Below are positions 61,920 to 64,000 of a stretch of 64,000 bases of DNA, piece by piece; position 1 is the stretch's first letter, and every line of letters starts with the position of its first letter. The translations under genes were made by a program, and so were the position numbers. A model generated the notes under the pieces. It saw only the letters and a program-made list of their open reading frames with translations, was not told the DNA's origin and did not search any database. The stretch is from Cymbidium sinense (taxonomy: Eukaryota > Streptophyta > Magnoliopsida > Asparagales > Orchidaceae), in assembly GCA_021442155.1 (NCBI GenBank), contig CM038216.1, positions 154,777,009-154,841,008 of the forward strand, written 5' to 3'.

Positions 61920-63999
61920 GCTTAAATTATGTGGCATCGAGTCTGAGGACATGTCATTCTGTTGTGGACAGTAGTTTTACATACACTATAAATCCTAGTG
62001 CTTCTTGTATTAGCCTCGTCCATTATATTTTTGAATCTAGTTGTCCTTGGTCGGCCAGACTTTCTCTTGATATTTGATGGAAAGTACTCTGTGTAGCTAC
62101 TAGTGATAATGTGCTCTGGCCACTCATCACGATCAGAGATGACATGGAGTTCTTCCTGGTAGGTGCTGCTGTAAAATTGCAAAGTGTAGCAGATGAAAAC
62201 ATATTAGACATGACTAAGATGTCATTGCCCCAACACATAAATTACACAAGGATAGGGGATGTGGTAAGCTTGAGGTTGTTTGCAGGTACACCTGCAATCA
62301 TTGTTTTATAACAACTCAACCTTATAAGTTATGCTGGATCTATCAAACACATGGCACTCATTAGTATTTATCCTGACAGGCTCAGGAAGTCTCCTTGCCT
62401 CACATTTATTACTCTATAGAGTTGCCTTGACATGTGGAAAGAAGATAGAGTCATGTTGGCTGCCTAGATTTATTACTGTTTCAAGACGCTTCATGAAAAG
62501 GGAGACTATATTATAGTAAATAACAATAATCAGCGTCTGAATTGGCAAGCCATGTGCCCTCTTTAGTACACCATTAAAGCATTCAATCGTATTTGTGATC
62601 ATTGTGTCATACATGTAGCCACCATCATGGGTTAAAGACCACATCCCTTGAAACCAATCAATCATAAGCCTCGCTAATGTTCTTAATAGCAAACAAGTAC
62701 TCTTTGAAACTCTGGATATCATCAGTATTACTTGCAACATATATTTTCTAGAAAATGAATTTTATATCCCTTATTCTAAGTTGCCTAATAGCTTTCTTGA
62801 AATTCTCTCTTAGATGATAGAGGCAAAAGAGTTGCGTAACCTAAGAGAATATTTCTCTACAACCATGCACAAGACCTGCATGCTTATTAGATATGATACA
62901 AAGATCAACTCTTATAGAGATTAGTGGGATTAAGTCCTGCATTGTCTTTAAAAATTAAACCCATGACTCAATACATTTTGATTCAACAACTACAAAGTGC
63001 AATGAAAATAAATCGTTGTTCACATCAATCTCAACTGGGCTAAGTAAAGTCCCCCTATACTTACCTAGGAGGAATGCTCCATCAAGAAATAAAACTAGAC
63101 GACAGTACTGCCAACCTAAAATTGAAGGTTCGAATGCCCAGAAAAGTCGTTGGAATCTGTTTGATTTTGTCAAGTGCACTCGATGCAAAGATCCTGACAT
63201 AACTGAACAGACAACACCCATAATTTCTCTAAGGATCGATAGGATTCCTCTCAACTGCCAAAAAATTACCTTAACTATCTTGCGGCGCACATCCCAGATC
63301 TTCATGTAAGACACTCTTATATTAAATTTGGACTCGATACGACATATGATTTCTCTGGGCTTCAAATCCAGTTGATGCCTAATGGCAGGTCGAATAAAGA
63401 AACTGATAAATTGAGATATGCATTGCCTCTGTCCAACATTGAGCACTGAATGGCTGTAGTATGAGGTGAGCCAATACTGCGAATCCTCTATGCACCACCC
63501 AATCTTCTACTTAAGCTTGCATGTAATCGCCGCTTATAAGGTGTAATTGGGTGAGTATGATACATGCACATCACAATAAACTTTGTTTTGTTTGAAGCAT
63601 AGATCAGAAATTTAACATTATGTAAGATGGACCATCCTTGAAGAGTGAATCAAGTCGCTTCTTATTATGAAAGCATATACCTTCCTGTAGTTCATCCGAA
63701 TGCTATTTTCTTCTTCAAATGTCGACTCATCTGATGGCCCATTAAATGTCAGCTCATCATCCTATTATCTAACTGTTTGAGCACAACACATATACTCATT
63801 GTTAGATAACAAGTGCTCTTTAATATGATTTATTTTGACTGAATATTCTTTAATTAGGTCTCCAACCTTTGATAGATGGTTCTATGGCGCCAATAAAGTA
63901 GCCCGCTCTGCATCACTATCATCATTATCAACAGTATCACTGCTTGTTATAGTAGGCACAGTTTCATATCCCTCATCTTCAGAAGATAGTGAATTTATG
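61920..63999 (-). pseudogene. MuDR-type transposase of MULE B (start outside the window)
   Basis: Minus strand. An acidic serine-rich N-terminal part lies at 63,850-63,999. The longest frame (62,955-63,446) covers the pre-catalytic region (FQRLFWAFEPSILGW) and the core start FLDGAFLLGKYRGTLLS, with the first DDE aspartate at about 63,083, then NNDLFSLHFVVVES. FCLYHLRENFKKAIRQL follows at about 62,780-62,850 and TNTIECFNGVLK..GLPI in 62,414-62,740. A SWIM-like finger (CRCTCKQPQAYHIPYPC) lies near 62,250, and a KRKSGRPRTTR plus Cys-rich knuckle tail (CKTTVHNRMTCP) at 61,930-62,080. Apart from the part outside the window, all domains are present, but at least four frame changes or stops interrupt them. 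Confidence 0.75.
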
Positions 64000-64000
64000 G

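Larger units (their letters stand above)
57706..63999 (-). mobile_element. MULE B: second MULE with plant mobile domain (runs off the window)
   Basis: The left end (from 57,706) reads GGCTTAATTTTTAAAGTGAG and then an AT-rich tract like the MULE A terminal repeats, although the match is loose. It cuts into the integrase of the gypsy fragment, which supports the border. Inside, on the minus strand, are a MuDR transposase (from beyond the window end to about 61,920) and a plant mobile domain (61,200 to about 59,160), the same order as MULE A. Subterminal features are a hairpin and a tandem repeat array. The right terminal repeat is outside the window. Confidence 0.65.

Noticed and set aside
63016..63309. 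Plus-strand 97-codon frame
   Set aside because: Antisense to the MULE B transposase frame at 62,955-63,446.

Overview
The window is repeat-dense nuclear DNA from a flowering plant. The evidence is AT-rich sequence carrying a seven-exon terpene synthase gene of the plant TPS-a type, Ty3/gypsy and other LTR elements, RTE and L1 LINEs, MULE and hAT DNA transposons, MITEs and long (TA)n tracts. I cannot name the species. No rRNA, tRNA, CRISPR array or bacterial-type operon was seen, and I found no intact host gene.

Layout. 1-9.4 kb: a 3' LTR with its polypurine tract (328-1176), a short element with paired LTR-like repeats (about 2.84-5.1 kb), and one copy of an unclassified element here called R2 (about 6.54-9.37 kb). 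R2 carries a decayed ORF resembling the plant 'transposon protein' domain and ends at a 100-N assembly gap. 9.5-15 kb: the eroded remains of a terpene synthase (9.93-11.05 kb), then AT-rich filler and microsatellites. 15.52-23.69 kb: a MULE (MULE A, minus strand) with matching AT-rich terminal inverted repeats, a truncated MuDR transposase and a plant mobile domain (PMD), split by a 5'-truncated RTE LINE (19.43-22.12 kb). 24.03-27.75 kb: a terpene synthase with recognisable catalytic motifs but several disabling lesions. 28.5-29.4 kb: two MITE-like elements. 32.68-35.5 kb: a second R2 copy in inverted orientation. 35.67-36.86 kb: a second copy of the first LTR. 37.16-43.14 kb: a Ty3/gypsy element with both LTRs and a tRNA-Met-type primer binding site, minus strand. 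45.9-48.4 kb: gypsy pol debris resembling the Tat group, minus strand. 48.55-55.08 kb: a hAT element with a dead transposase, a nested MITE and internal tandem repeats. 55.1-57.7 kb: L1 debris, a small MITE and gypsy pol debris, all plus strand. 57.7 kb to the window end: a second MULE-PMD element (MULE B) that interrupts the gypsy integrase and runs off the window.

How it fits together. The only non-transposon gene family here is terpene synthase, as two same-strand copies about 14 kb apart. One is nearly erased and one is recently disabled. They look like the remains of a small TPS cluster broken up by transposons. MULE A lies between them and ends about 340 bp upstream of the better copy's start codon. 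The two R2 copies form a diverged inverted pair around this 23 kb segment.

Limits. Everything was read by eye from the sequence. Family names rest on motifs I recognise. Element borders are approximate unless a terminal repeat or target duplication is cited.
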